A stretch of DNA of 64,000 bases from an uncultured Eubacteriales bacterium (GCA_934446285.1 CAKSEI010000001.1:1-64000), one strand, 5' to 3'. Positions 7,684 through 16,914 are shown, counted from the stretch's first letter. Numbers and translations are program-made. Notes: generated by a model not told the origin, from the sequence alone.

Positions 7684-9087
7684 TTATTTGAAGTTTATCT
7701 TTTTTCGCTCTATTCTGCCCCACTGCATTTTCTTCTTTCTGTACCCGAAAAGCGCCGTCGCGCGCACCCACGCAAGCACGAAACGCAGACAGGTTATCTC
7801 AAAAACGCATAAAAGGCATGCCTTCAGAGCGTCGGAGACGGTCACGCGCAGGTTCGCCGTGTACATTCGCGAGAAAAACGCGGTGAGCGACAGCACGCTG
7901 CCGAAAAACGCGTATACGGCAAAGAAAAGTATCATAAACGGCACGTTTATAAGGTCGAGCGCCCACGCGAGCACCATGGTGAATACGCCGAAAATCTCAA
8001 TGAACGGCGAGAGCAGCTCGTATACGAGAAAATACAGGTATGATATCAGGCTTACCGCCCCGAACTTCGGATTGAAGAACATCCTGCGGTGGCGGGTCAT
8101 ACTCTGAAAAAGTCCTATATGCCATCTCTTGCGCTGCTTCATAAGGTCGCGCAGCCGTTCGGGTGCCTGCGTCCAGCATACCGCATCCGTAGCGTATGCT
8201 ATAGTATAGTCAATGTTATTTACATTGCAATATTCGTGCAGCTTGACGACAAGCTCCATATCCTCGCCCATCGTTTTGCTGTTATAGCCGCCCGCGGCGA
8301 TGACAACATCCTTCTTAAAAAGCCCGAATGCGCCCGATATGATAAGCGAGCCGTTGAATTTGTCAAAAAGAATTCTCGACGCAAGAAAAGAGCGATCGTA
8401 CTCAAGTACCTGCATACAAGCGAGAATATTTCGCGGCAGGCGGTACTTCTTTACCCTGCACCTCTCAAGCTCAACATCGTTCGACAGCCGCACAAGCCCG
8501 CCGACGGCAACGGTATTTTCCCGCTCAAGCACCGGCTCGGTTATTTTTTTCAGAGAGTCGTACTGCAGCACGGAATCTGCATCCATGCATATAAAATACG
8601 GATAATTTGCCGCGTTTATTCCCATATTAAGCGCGTCTGCCTTTCCGCCGTTCTTTTTGCGTATGACGGTCAGCGGCACTTTCGTATCATGCGTCTCGTA
8701 AATAAATTCCTCGGGCCGGCAGTCTATCTGCCGCCTCAGCGGTCTGTGCACCGCATGCATTGAAAAGGCTTCTATCAGAGCGGATGACGTGCCGTCCGTC
8801 GAGCCGTCGTCAACGACTATTATCTCATAGAGCCTGTAGTCAAGGCTGAGCAGGCTCTTCACCGTCTCGACGACCGTTATCTCCTCATTGTGCGCGGGCA
8901 CGACGACGGATATCGGGATGAAATAATCGCTCTTCAGGTAATTTTCAAGCCTCTTCTGCCTGTGCTTACGGTACAACTCCGACGAGCCGACGACAACCGA
9001 GAGAAAGAGAAATGTCGAATAGCCGAGCATATATATAACGAAAAATACACCCACTCCGCGAAGAAAGAAATCTATAAAATTCATCAT
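7684..9087 (-). CDS. Processive family 2 glycosyltransferase (polysaccharide synthase)
   Basis: 467 aa. There are N-terminal TM segments (about 8-32), a GT-A catalytic domain and at least three C-terminal TMs (about 340-440). Motifs are DDGS (93-96), DAD (169-171), GED (273-275) and QRKRW (317-321), the set found in cellulose, hyaluronan and poly-N-acetylglucosamine synthases. It should polymerise a beta-linked glycan and export it through its own membrane channel; the sugar cannot be read from the sequence. The deacetylase in the same operon makes a GlcNAc-type polymer plausible, while the glycosidase leaves a glucan possible. It overlaps the HEAT gene upstream by 4 bp (ATGA). Confidence 0.92.
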   Translation of the reverse strand: MMNFIDFFLRGVGVFFVIYMLGYSTFLFLSVVVGSSELYRKHRQKRLENYLKSDYFIPISVVVPAHNEEITVVETVKSLLSLDYRLYEIIVVDDGSTDGTSSALIEAFSMHAVHRPLRRQIDCRPEEFIYETHDTKVPLTVIRKKNGGKADALNMGINAANYPYFICMDADSVLQYDSLKKITEPVLERENTVAVGGLVRLSNDVELERCRVKKYRLPRNILACMQVLEYDRSFLASRILFDKFNGSLIISGAFGLFKKDVVIAAGGYNSKTMGEDMELVVKLHEYCNVNNIDYTIAYATDAVCWTQAPERLRDLMKQRKRWHIGLFQSMTRHRRMFFNPKFGAVSLISYLYFLVYELLSPFIEIFGVFTMVLAWALDLINVPFMILFFAVYAFFGSVLSLTAFFSRMYTANLRVTVSDALKACLLCVFEITCLRFVLAWVRATALFGYRKKKMQWGRIERKKINFK

Positions 9088-10175
9088 GTCCGTGCCCCCT
9101 GCGCGATACGCGCACGCTCGAGACGGTATCTTAGCATCTCGCTCGCGTATCTGTCCTTTCCGTCTATTACGTCGGCGAGCTTCTCGTATGTAAAGCCCTG
9201 ACGATCAAGGCTGTCCGCAGAATTCAATCGGATATACCAGTTTGGGCTGTAGAGATTTTGCTTTAACCTCTCCTCCGTTTTTTCTCCGGGATAGGCGGCG
9301 AGGGCACTCGATGCTATCGCGGCGTACTCCCACCTTGCCGCGTCAGTGCACTCGGCAAGGGACAGAATATAATCCCGCGCCTCCTCAAGCGGGAACTTCC
9401 CGAGGTATCTTATACATGCGTATCTCACTTCGTCGTCGCGCGTCCCGTCGCGCAGCAGTCCGTAAGCAAAGCAGCCGTAACCTGAGTCGCAAAAGCGCAG
9501 ATAATTTAAAAGCACCACCTGCATTGATGGGGAGAAGCCGTCAAAGCCCGCCGTGATTTTCCCGTTAAGCTCGCGTGCGCTGCCCGCGAAGTTGAGCAGT
9601 CCGTCGGAGAGCATCTTACCGTGGTAAAAGTCGGATGAAGAGTCTATCACCGTCAGAGCCTCCATGATACAGTCGGCGTCACCCGTGGTATAGAGCGCCT
9701 GCATGGCGTTCTCTCTGCAATAAATGCTCGGCGAGTGCAGCATGGATATGAGCGTCCCCGTGATGCTCGGGAAAGGTCGGTGCGCGATGAGCCTGTATTT
9801 CTTTATAATATAAGGAAAATAAGCCGCCTCTATGCCGCCCCTGCCGCTGTAATATGCGGTAAGGGCTATTATCACGCTGTCAAGTGAATAGAGATAGTCA
9901 CGCGTGCGCCCCGCATTCTCTATGTACATAGGCTCAAGCATTTTATCAAATGCTATCATATTCCCGACGCGGCGCAGCTTGCGCATCATATATTTTAAGT
10001 GCTTTTCGTCCGCTCCCGCTCTCTCTATCTGCGCCCGAACATGTCTCTCAAGCCCGGCGCTCACCCTCTCCGTGCGAACGTCGCGCCGCTTTAAGACTAC
10101 GGCGTGCACGATATTGAAGACTATCATGGACAGGCACACGGCAAGATATACGTATAAGAGGATTTCTACTTTCAT
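9084..10175 (-). CDS. Membrane-anchored HEAT-like repeat protein
   Basis: 363 aa. One N-terminal TM (about 4-26) is followed by a cytoplasmic alpha-helical region with HEAT/armadillo-like helical pairs at about 130-350 (segments such as CRENAMQALYTTGDADCIMEA and YACIRYLGKFPLEEARDYI). The start at 10175 gives an ATGA overlap with the upstream glycosidase gene and good spacing from GGAG; an ATG four codons earlier is less likely. HEAT-type proteins are commonly scaffolds. Its place next to the GT2 gene suggests a synthase partner, but no catalytic motif is visible. Confidence 0.75.
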   Translation of the reverse strand: MKVEILLYVYLAVCLSMIVFNIVHAVVLKRRDVRTERVSAGLERHVRAQIERAGADEKHLKYMMRKLRRVGNMIAFDKMLEPMYIENAGRTRDYLYSLDSVIIALTAYYSGRGGIEAAYFPYIIKKYRLIAHRPFPSITGTLISMLHSPSIYCRENAMQALYTTGDADCIMEALTVIDSSSDFYHGKMLSDGLLNFAGSARELNGKITAGFDGFSPSMQVVLLNYLRFCDSGYGCFAYGLLRDGTRDDEVRYACIRYLGKFPLEEARDYILSLAECTDAARWEYAAIASSALAAYPGEKTEERLKQNLYSPNWYIRLNSADSLDRQGFTYEKLADVIDGKDRYASEMLRYRLERARIAQGART

Positions 10176-12343
10176 TTGCCGCTCCAAAGCTCCCGTAAAA
10201 TATAATATGAGCTTTTCAGTCTCTCGTGGCTCGTCACCTTATTGCCCCAGCCCTTAAGCGCTACGGGAAACATTTCGCATCTGCCGCTCCGCCCCGCAGA
10301 ACCTATATAGAGACTGTCTATCGTGATATACTCGACCCCGTAGTTGCCGTCGTAATAATCATCGTGAACCGACATACGCGACGGGTCGGCGAAATTGAGC
10401 AGCTGCCACGGCAGCTTTATCTCGACGCTGTCCCCCGAGAACATGAAGTCCGCAAGAGAATTGAAATCCGCGCTTTCGGGATTGGCGTTGCCGTAGGTGA
10501 GCTTGCCCGTTTCAAAGACCTCGGCGGTCGCGCCCATGTCGTTGTAAATAAGCGGGGTCGCCGTCTGCAGTATCATATCGATATTGACAAAGCGCGGCGA
10601 GGTGAGCGACGGGATGTTTTCCTTTATGTATGTATCGAAATTATATACATTCACCGAATATGTCGAACGCAGCGACTCGTATCTCTCCTGAACGGTCAGA
10701 CGGCTGTTATCCCTGCCGTCGATTATGAGTAAGAAGTCGGCGGCGCGCGAAAATTTCACTTCGTAGTCCTCGCTGTAGGTGCTTCCGCTTTTCGGCGTTG
10801 AGTCTATCGGGAGCAGCAGCCGCTCACTCTCGAGCTGCACGCCCTCTTTTTTTATCATAAAATATATAAATTTCTCATCGTATTTCGCCGAAAAGGTCAT
10901 GCCGTCCGAGCGCCCGACAACGTCCTCCTCCGTCCACTCGGAAAGGTCGCCGTCGACGTAGCACACCGACTTTTCCTTACCGGGGTCAAAGGAAAGAAGT
11001 CCGAAATACTGCTCGTTGGTCTGATAGTCCGACCAATACGGCGTGCGCTTGAGATTTACCGCGTACATTGTGTTCCACGTGCGCTTGAACCACTCGTCCT
11101 GCCATGTGAAAACACAGCACCCCGCGCAGCCCGCCGCCATGATGTCCTCATAGCATTCGACAAGAGCCTGACCCTGCTCGCTCTCGGACATATTACCCTG
11201 GTTTCGTCCGGTGTTTCTGTCGCGCTGCGCCATGCCCCTGCCCGTCGATACGCCGAACTCGGATATGACAACGGGCATGGTATGGTGCTTTGTCAAAAGC
11301 GAGAGATACGCCCTGTATGTGTTAAACTCCCCGTCCCCGTTTATAAACTCCGTGAGGTCGGTTATGCCGAACATGGCGAAATTCTCTACATAACTGAGAT
11401 AATCGGGATAGTATGGGTAGACGTGATACGATGCGAACTGACCCGAGAGAAAGCTCTCGGTCGTCTTTATATGCTCGACGTCCACCGCGGCGCACTTCAT
11501 GAAATAGTCGCGCACCTTTTCGGGATAGTCAAAAGGGTCTGTCGTAGGCCAGTTTGAAAAGGCGACGATGCGCTGCTCCTTATACCTCTTCGTCTCGTAC
11601 TCTATTACCTTGTCCCCGACGTGCGCGAGCATGGCTTCAAAGGGGGTCGCATCCTCTGAGGTGTACATATATTTCCCTCTGTAGGAGTTGCGTGCGGGGT
11701 CGGCGCTGTATTTCTCGTCCGTGTATACGACCGTCACGTCCTCCCACTCGACGCCGAGGATGTAGCCTATTACCCACGGGGATATATCCTTCAGATACGA
11801 GCCGTGACCCGCCGACGCCATGCGCCCGAGAGAGAGCTTTTTATTGCCGTGGATAACGTCTATCATTATCTTGCAGTTGTCAAGAAAGGTATCGAAAAAG
11901 TCGCTGTCATAGGCGTCCCTCGACGAATTCTGCACATAGTCATTCACCCACACGCCGTGAATAAGATAGAGCGGGTCGGGATTGTCCTTATTGAATTCGT
12001 AGAAAGCCTTGTAGAAGGTATCGTTCTGCACGGTATATATACGCAGGGTATTCGCGCCCATCTCCTTCATCTCGGCAAACCAGCGCTTGTATGTTTGCCC
12101 GTCCACGGCGAAATCCGTCGACCACTCTCCCGGCTCGCCCGAGCCCATGTTCACGCCCTTTATCTCAAAGGGCTGCCATGAGTCGCCGTCTTTTATGTAA
12201 ATCTGCTCCGCATCGGTTTTTACCGCTGTCGTGACGGCTTTGCCCGGGTGAAAATCTATATAAAGACCGCCGCGGTAGTAGGCGGTGTCGAGCGCGAGAT
12301 ATACGGCTATGACTATGCACACGACAATAATAAACTTCTTCAT
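10172..12343 (-). CDS. Membrane-anchored glycoside hydrolase with C-terminal CBM9-like domain
   Basis: 723 aa. An N-terminal signal anchor (about 3-20) is followed by a TIM-barrel domain of clan GH-A style. KGVNMG near 62-67 and NTLRIYT near 98-104 are typical early strands, GVEWE (197-201) is the likely acid/base region, and VVISEFG (358-364) places the nucleophile at Glu362. The C-terminal part (from about 470) begins with VDGDLSEWTEED, typical of CBM9-like domains. It acts outside the membrane on a polysaccharide, presumably trimming or transferring the product of the operon's GT2. The exact GH family is not assigned. AAGGAGG lies before the ATG. Confidence 0.82.
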   Translation of the reverse strand: MKKFIIVVCIVIAVYLALDTAYYRGGLYIDFHPGKAVTTAVKTDAEQIYIKDGDSWQPFEIKGVNMGSGEPGEWSTDFAVDGQTYKRWFAEMKEMGANTLRIYTVQNDTFYKAFYEFNKDNPDPLYLIHGVWVNDYVQNSSRDAYDSDFFDTFLDNCKIMIDVIHGNKKLSLGRMASAGHGSYLKDISPWVIGYILGVEWEDVTVVYTDEKYSADPARNSYRGKYMYTSEDATPFEAMLAHVGDKVIEYETKRYKEQRIVAFSNWPTTDPFDYPEKVRDYFMKCAAVDVEHIKTTESFLSGQFASYHVYPYYPDYLSYVENFAMFGITDLTEFINGDGEFNTYRAYLSLLTKHHTMPVVISEFGVSTGRGMAQRDRNTGRNQGNMSESEQGQALVECYEDIMAAGCAGCCVFTWQDEWFKRTWNTMYAVNLKRTPYWSDYQTNEQYFGLLSFDPGKEKSVCYVDGDLSEWTEEDVVGRSDGMTFSAKYDEKFIYFMIKKEGVQLESERLLLPIDSTPKSGSTYSEDYEVKFSRAADFLLIIDGRDNSRLTVQERYESLRSTYSVNVYNFDTYIKENIPSLTSPRFVNIDMILQTATPLIYNDMGATAEVFETGKLTYGNANPESADFNSLADFMFSGDSVEIKLPWQLLNFADPSRMSVHDDYYDGNYGVEYITIDSLYIGSAGRSGRCEMFPVALKGWGNKVTSHERLKSSYYILRELWSGK

Positions 12344-12352
12344 GCCGCCTCC

Positions 12353-13837
12353 TTAGTTCGCATTCTCGACAAATTTCTTTATCTTGCTCTCCGCCGAATA
12401 CTGGCGCAGACTCTCAATATTTTCATCCATCCACTCTCCGCGCTCTGCGATAAAACTCTTCAGACTCTCTATCGCCTCATCATATGAGCGCGGATTTCGC
12501 CACGCGGGGGAGAGCACGTCGTTTTCCTTCTCAAAAGTATATCCCCACTTCTCAAAGTTGCGCTCAACGGCAGGTCCCAGATAGTCTATGCAGGAGTCTA
12601 TATAGTCGTATAAAAATTCTTCGCTGAAAAATGTCCCACGCAGCTCACGGTAACGCTTTATGAGTGCGTCGGTGAAGTCCTCATCCTTTATCAGCATGAC
12701 GTACCAGAGGCAGTTCTGCATTTCAAAATTATTCGGCATCATCTTCGACTCCTGGTAGTTGTCGCACGCAGAGTTGAAGTCCCATATGCACATGCGGAAT
12801 TTACCGCTTATATCCTTATAGATATAGGTCGAGAGCCAGCCCGCGTCGTAGTTGCATGTAAATTCGTTTATAAGAAAATAGTCGACAAATGACTGAGTAT
12901 CTATGTACGTGTCATACCCGTCGCCCGGGTTGTCGAAATCGTAGGAATAGAGCGCTTTCTCAAAATCGGAGAAATCCTGACGGATCTCCTCGGCGAGCGC
13001 CGGGGTGCTCTTCCCCGAGCCGGGGTAAACGAGGTCGATTATATTCTTTGTGCGCAGGGAGTATTTTGAAAATGTGCGCAGATTTTTCTGCGGATTTGCT
13101 GCTCCGCGGTCAAGGCGCAGTACGTACCCCGAGAAGGAATTATTCTTCACGTCCACCGACATGCTTAACCGCGCACCGTCCTGCCCCGCCGTTATGCTTT
13201 CGCAGAGAACGTACAGCCCCATGTACTCGCCGTTTACCGTCACCTCGCAGAAGCGGACGTTCGGTGCCCAGTCCATTATCCCGCCCGCGATATTGTACCA
13301 CATATAGTTTCGCATAAGGCTCTTGTCAATAAAAGGTCCGTGCAGCACCCAGTCGGCGTGTGCGTCCATGCCGAGCATACTCTGTGCCCTGTCCGTGCCG
13401 TCGGAATTTATGAGATTGACGGCATATCCCGGCTTGTCAAAGGTACGGGAAGAATTTCCCCTTATGTGAATTGTTATCTCCGATGTAAGAGTCGGGGTGT
13501 CGGTCGGGTGATTGTATTTTTCCTCGCTGTCAAAGGTCGAAATCCTGCCTCTTATCCTGTCGCTGCCGTCGGCGGCGGTCGTGTAGCCCGTGACCTTGCC
13601 CTTTTCGTCCGTTATCGCCTTGCCGGGTATAGTCTCCTGAGTCTCTATGCTTATCACGGGAAGGTGGGTACACAGCTCGCCCTCGGAGTGCCGGGTAGTG
13701 CACGCCTGCTTTGCGGGGGCATCTTTATGCTGCTCATATCTGCCCTTATCCGCATTTCCGAATATCATCTGCCAATCAAGCAGCCCGACAAGCAGAGCTC
13801 CGCAGAGTGCGGCAAGTCCTATCGCCTTATATTTCAT
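12353..13837 (-). CDS. cotH: CotH-family protein kinase-like protein, exported
   Basis: 494 aa with an N-terminal membrane anchor (about 5-22). CotH motifs are present: IHIRGNSSR (123-131), KPGYAVNL (135-142), WVLHGPFIDKSLMRN (163-177), GLYVLCES (207-214), FLINEFTCNYD (321-331) and CIWDFNSACDN (350-360). CotH in Bacillus is an atypical kinase that phosphorylates spore coat proteins; homologues occur on cell surfaces of many bacteria. Here it lies within a polysaccharide operon next to VTC and DUF4956 genes, so the target may be a surface polymer or protein rather than a coat protein (inference). Nine bp separate it from the glycosidase gene. Confidence 0.9.
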   Translation of the reverse strand: MKYKAIGLAALCGALLVGLLDWQMIFGNADKGRYEQHKDAPAKQACTTRHSEGELCTHLPVISIETQETIPGKAITDEKGKVTGYTTAADGSDRIRGRISTFDSEEKYNHPTDTPTLTSEITIHIRGNSSRTFDKPGYAVNLINSDGTDRAQSMLGMDAHADWVLHGPFIDKSLMRNYMWYNIAGGIMDWAPNVRFCEVTVNGEYMGLYVLCESITAGQDGARLSMSVDVKNNSFSGYVLRLDRGAANPQKNLRTFSKYSLRTKNIIDLVYPGSGKSTPALAEEIRQDFSDFEKALYSYDFDNPGDGYDTYIDTQSFVDYFLINEFTCNYDAGWLSTYIYKDISGKFRMCIWDFNSACDNYQESKMMPNNFEMQNCLWYVMLIKDEDFTDALIKRYRELRGTFFSEEFLYDYIDSCIDYLGPAVERNFEKWGYTFEKENDVLSPAWRNPRSYDEAIESLKSFIAERGEWMDENIESLRQYSAESKIKKFVENAN

Positions 13838-13868
13838 GTGTACCTCCTCCCGTTTTTTTAAAAACTTT

Positions 13869-15302
13869 TTATCTCTCGTCGTGATCCTGCGCCTCGTCGA
13901 GGTAGCTCGAGAGCGGTGTACCCGTCATGCGCGGAAGTCTGCGCAGCACGGCGGACCTCGGGTTCGCGCCCGCACCGTAGACAAAATAATTTGAAAGAGT
14001 CTTGCGCTCCGCTGGGTCGTCCCCGCCGAGCAGCAGCTTATAGCCTGCCCTTACCCACGCCCTGTCCGCCGTCACCGTGCGTTTTGAATAAGGATATGCC
14101 ATGGCTCGTGTAGTCTTTCCGATATGCTCGCGCATATTGCCGTTAAACGCAGCGAAATCCGCCTGAGCCGCAGGCAGAAACGTATCAAAGGTATCGTCGG
14201 GCGCGGTGTTCGCTCCCTGACGGTTTTCATGCGAAAAGACGTGCATGGATTGAGTATGGCTTATCATCTCGACCGCGCCCGTCTCCGACATCTCCGCTAT
14301 CTCGCTCCACGTGCAGAAGGGAGCGGCGCTCTTATCCCTTGCCTCGGTATTGTCCGTGGCGGAGTCTATCTCATACCCGATAAGCGCAAGCGACATGGTC
14401 ATACCGTATTTCTTCAACAACGGATATGCATTTTTATACACTCCGTATTTGCCGTCGTCGGCGGTAAGAAGTATAGGTCGCGCCGGCAGCTCGGCTTTTC
14501 CCTCCATGGCATCAATCAGCTGCTCAGCCGTCACGGTCGTATAGCCGCTGCTCTTTAACCATATAAGGTCTTCTTCAAATTCGCTCTGCCATATGGCATA
14601 TTCATCAAAGGCTATGCCCGAGGCGATATCCTCCTCCGTTACGAACTCATGATACATTATAACGGGCACGCGAAAGACCGAGCGCGCATTTCTGCCCGTC
14701 GGCACGGGGCTTGATGCGGCGGAGCGTTCCTCTCCGCGCACGGCGCTTACCCTATAGTAATATTCGTCTCCGTAGGCCTCCTCATCGTAAAAGACATTAT
14801 CCTCCGTGCTGCCCGCCGTCTCGTATGTTCCGTCCACGTCAGGGCAGCGCTCGACCTCATAGGTGCAGTCCTTATCGGGGGAAGAAATCATTACGGCGTT
14901 CGTATACCTGTCCATCTTCGTCACCGACGTTATCGAGGGAACGGAAAGCACGGCGGCAGGGCTCTCGTTATCCGCGTAAATATACACCGCGCCCGAGACC
15001 GCACCGTCCGATTCGTTTTTTCCCGCAACGGCGCAGACCTTATATACGTAGGTCATACCGCCCTTTACGCAGGAGTCGGTATACTCGCCCGCAGTCGTAT
15101 CGTCGATGAATTTAAATACTCCCGTTCCTCCGTCGTCACGGTATATGCGGTAGAACTCCGCGCCCTCCGCCGTACCCCATGAAAGGGAAACGCTTTTCTC
15201 CCCCGCGTCTGCCGAAAGCAATGCCGGGACAGCGGGTACGGCGGGCGAGCAGGAAAGCAGCGCGAGCAGGAGGAGAGTAAGGAGCGGCAGAAGCTTTTTC
15301 AT
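13869..15302 (-). CDS. Lipoprotein with fibronectin III repeats and polysaccharide deacetylase domain
   Basis: 477 aa. A lipobox (LLSC, Cys18) marks a lipoprotein. Two Fn3-like beta domains (about 25-110 and 118-203) precede a NodB deacetylase domain (about 210-460). Its motifs are VPVIMYHEF (212-220), LTADDG (279-284, the usual TFDDG with Ala for Phe), a SHTQSMH metal site (348-354) and AYPY (402-405). It probably removes acetyl groups from a GlcNAc-containing polymer, like PgaB/IcaB. The ATG follows the TGA of the DUF4956 gene with no gap, so the two are translationally linked. Confidence 0.9.
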   Translation of the reverse strand: MKKLLPLLTLLLLALLSCSPAVPAVPALLSADAGEKSVSLSWGTAEGAEFYRIYRDDGGTGVFKFIDDTTAGEYTDSCVKGGMTYVYKVCAVAGKNESDGAVSGAVYIYADNESPAAVLSVPSITSVTKMDRYTNAVMISSPDKDCTYEVERCPDVDGTYETAGSTEDNVFYDEEAYGDEYYYRVSAVRGEERSAASSPVPTGRNARSVFRVPVIMYHEFVTEEDIASGIAFDEYAIWQSEFEEDLIWLKSSGYTTVTAEQLIDAMEGKAELPARPILLTADDGKYGVYKNAYPLLKKYGMTMSLALIGYEIDSATDNTEARDKSAAPFCTWSEIAEMSETGAVEMISHTQSMHVFSHENRQGANTAPDDTFDTFLPAAQADFAAFNGNMREHIGKTTRAMAYPYSKRTVTADRAWVRAGYKLLLGGDDPAERKTLSNYFVYGAGANPRSAVLRRLPRMTGTPLSSYLDEAQDHDER

Positions 15303-15980
15303 TCAGTTTGAAACCTCGTCGTTCTGCATAACGGTATTGACATACTCGACGCCGCCTATCCTGTATATGCTGTCGGAAATATTGTTTTCGCTCTTTTCGG
15401 CGCGGCGCAGCATTTTCTGCGTCAGCTCGTATATAAGCTCGACCGAGCCCTCGGTCGTATTCTCCACGCGCAGAGCCGCTTTGCCGCGGAAGAGCTTATA
15501 GACCTGTGCCTTTATGAGCGGCATCTTTGCCCTGTCCGCGCGGATGATGAAAAGTATTCTGTTATCGCTCTTTATGCAGCCGAGCACGAATATAACAATA
15601 AAAGTCACGCAGCTGCCGACCGAGGCGACAAGATAGTCGCCCACTCCGCAGCATATGCCGACGATTATCGCCCAGAATATGTATACGGTGTCGCGCGAAT
15701 CCTTTACCGCCGTTCTGAAACGGACTATCGAGAGCGCACCGACCATACCGAGGGAGAGCGCAAGATTATTTCCTATGACGGTCATGACCGTGCCCGTAAG
15801 CACGGTGAGAATGACCAGCGAGGAATTGAACTTCTTGCTGTATATCGTTCCCCTGTGAGAAATGGCATAGGAAATGAAGATGAAAAATCCGAGGGCTGCG
15901 GCAGCCGAGATGTTCATGAATATCTGCTGCCACGTCATGTCGCTCGGGTTAGTGAAAAGGCTGTATATTTTCTCTCTCAT
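15303..15980 (-). CDS. DUF4956 membrane protein
   Basis: 225 aa. Four TM segments lie in the first 140 residues (about 22-42, 52-72, 75-95, 105-135), followed by a soluble domain. The signature SLGMVGALSIVRFR with nearby DTVYIFWAI is diagnostic of DUF4956. Function is not established. The family is often found beside VTC-domain and CotH genes, as here, which suggests a shared pathway (family knowledge plus context). AAAGGAAG lies before the ATG; 13 bp separate it from the VTC gene. Confidence 0.88.
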   Translation of the reverse strand: MREKIYSLFTNPSDMTWQQIFMNISAAAALGFFIFISYAISHRGTIYSKKFNSSLVILTVLTGTVMTVIGNNLALSLGMVGALSIVRFRTAVKDSRDTVYIFWAIIVGICCGVGDYLVASVGSCVTFIVIFVLGCIKSDNRILFIIRADRAKMPLIKAQVYKLFRGKAALRVENTTEGSVELIYELTQKMLRRAEKSENNISDSIYRIGGVEYVNTVMQNDEVSN

Positions 15981-15993
15981 TGTTTTTCTTCCT

Positions 15994-16692
15994 TTATAAC
16001 AGTCTCGTGAGATATCCGTCTCTGCGGGCGAGCACGTATTTGCTCACCGAAATCTCCGCGCGGTCGACGGGGTTGATAAGGCGGCGTATATAGTCGAGCA
16101 GAAATCCGTTGTACTTGACTTCGAGCACGGTATTCTGCGCGGACAGCACGGGTATCATATTAAGCTCGGGGTCGAAGAGTGCGAAGCTGCTCTCGGTCGA
16201 CCTGATATCAGAGTCAAGGGTTATCCTTATGCGGTTTTCCTTTGCGATAAACGCCTTTCGGTTGTACTCAACGATTGTTTTCGGCAGATAGCACAGCCTG
16301 TGCATAAGCCCGTAGCACTCGGCGGCGAAGGGCTCGGAATACCCGAGCAGCGGGGAGTAATCGCCGCGCGTGAGCCGCTGCGCATCGGGGCGCATCAGGC
16401 GCAGCGAGCGCTTGAGCTGATTTGACCCCTGCTTTTGTTTTATCTCAAGCATGGCGAAATCCGAGAGCGTGTCGTAGCAGCGCAGACGAATCTTCCGGCG
16501 CGTCTCCGTCCCCGCGAGCTTGTCGAAATAGTCTCCGTCGTACAGGGTATCGAAATAGAGCGAGCGTATCATATACCCGCGTGAGCCGTTGTGCGGGTCG
16601 GGTGCGAGCACCTGCCCGAGCCGCCTCTCAAGGGAAGCTGCCTCGTCCGCGCGCAAAAGAAACTTCTTTTCCTCGCGCAATACACTGTTCAA
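15994..16692 (-). CDS. VTC-domain polyphosphate polymerase-like protein
   Basis: 232 aa, a complete VTC tunnel domain without SPX or TM parts. Key strands are REEKKFLL (6-13), MIRSLYFDT (41-49), RKIRLRCYD (66-74), LEIKQKQGSNQLKR (82-95), VEYNRKAF, LEVKYNGFL and SKYVL. In yeast Vtc4 these basic tunnel residues bind ATP and polymerise polyphosphate; bacterial stand-alone members are little studied. The start is TTG at 16692, preceded by GGGGGTG at good spacing. It is the first gene of the operon, about 20 nt beyond the riboswitch terminator. Confidence 0.9.
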   Translation of the reverse strand: MNSVLREEKKFLLRADEAASLERRLGQVLAPDPHNGSRGYMIRSLYFDTLYDGDYFDKLAGTETRRKIRLRCYDTLSDFAMLEIKQKQGSNQLKRSLRLMRPDAQRLTRGDYSPLLGYSEPFAAECYGLMHRLCYLPKTIVEYNRKAFIAKENRIRITLDSDIRSTESSFALFDPELNMIPVLSAQNTVLEVKYNGFLLDYIRRLINPVDRAEISVSKYVLARRDGYLTRLL

Positions 16693-16713
16693 TACTTCAC
16701 CCCCTACGAAAAC

Positions 16714-16748
16714 AAAAAGACCGACCGCCTCATAAAAGAAGTGCGGTC
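16714..16748 (-). terminator. Terminator of the c-di-GMP riboswitch expression platform
   Basis: On the minus strand, GACCGC pairs with GCGGTC across a 14-nt loop, followed by GGTCTTTTTGTTTT. The 5' arm touches the end of the aptamer, so aptamer folding and terminator formation probably compete. Confidence 0.8.
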
Positions 16749-16828
16749 AGTCGATCATACGGTAAAACCGTTTAGACACTAAACTTTGCGTCCCTGCCTT
16801 TCGACAGGTTTGCCCGAAATACCCCGAT
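16746..16828 (-). promoter_or_regulatory. c-di-GMP-I (GEMM) riboswitch aptamer
   Basis: On the minus strand the class I hallmarks appear in order: GGGCAAACC (16807-16815), a stem capped by a GAAA tetraloop, GGGACGCAAAG (16784-16794), and a second hairpin carrying the CTAAAC...GTATGA tetraloop receptor. The aptamer begins a few nucleotides after the predicted start of transcription and ends at a terminator. It should make transcription of the nine-gene operon depend on c-di-GMP; whether the switch is on or off was not resolved. Confidence 0.9.
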
Positions 16829-16837
16829 TTTACGCTT

Positions 16838-16867
16838 ATTATACCACATCTGTCCGCAAAAAGTCAA
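16838..16867 (-). promoter_or_regulatory. Promoter of the c-di-GMP-controlled operon
   Basis: TTGACT (16862-16867) and TATAAT (16838-16843) on the minus strand, 18-bp spacer, directly upstream of the riboswitch. Confidence 0.75.
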
Positions 16868-16914
16868 GCCCTTCGCAAAAAAATCGGTGAGAAAGGGCTT
16901 TCGCAAATCGGGTG

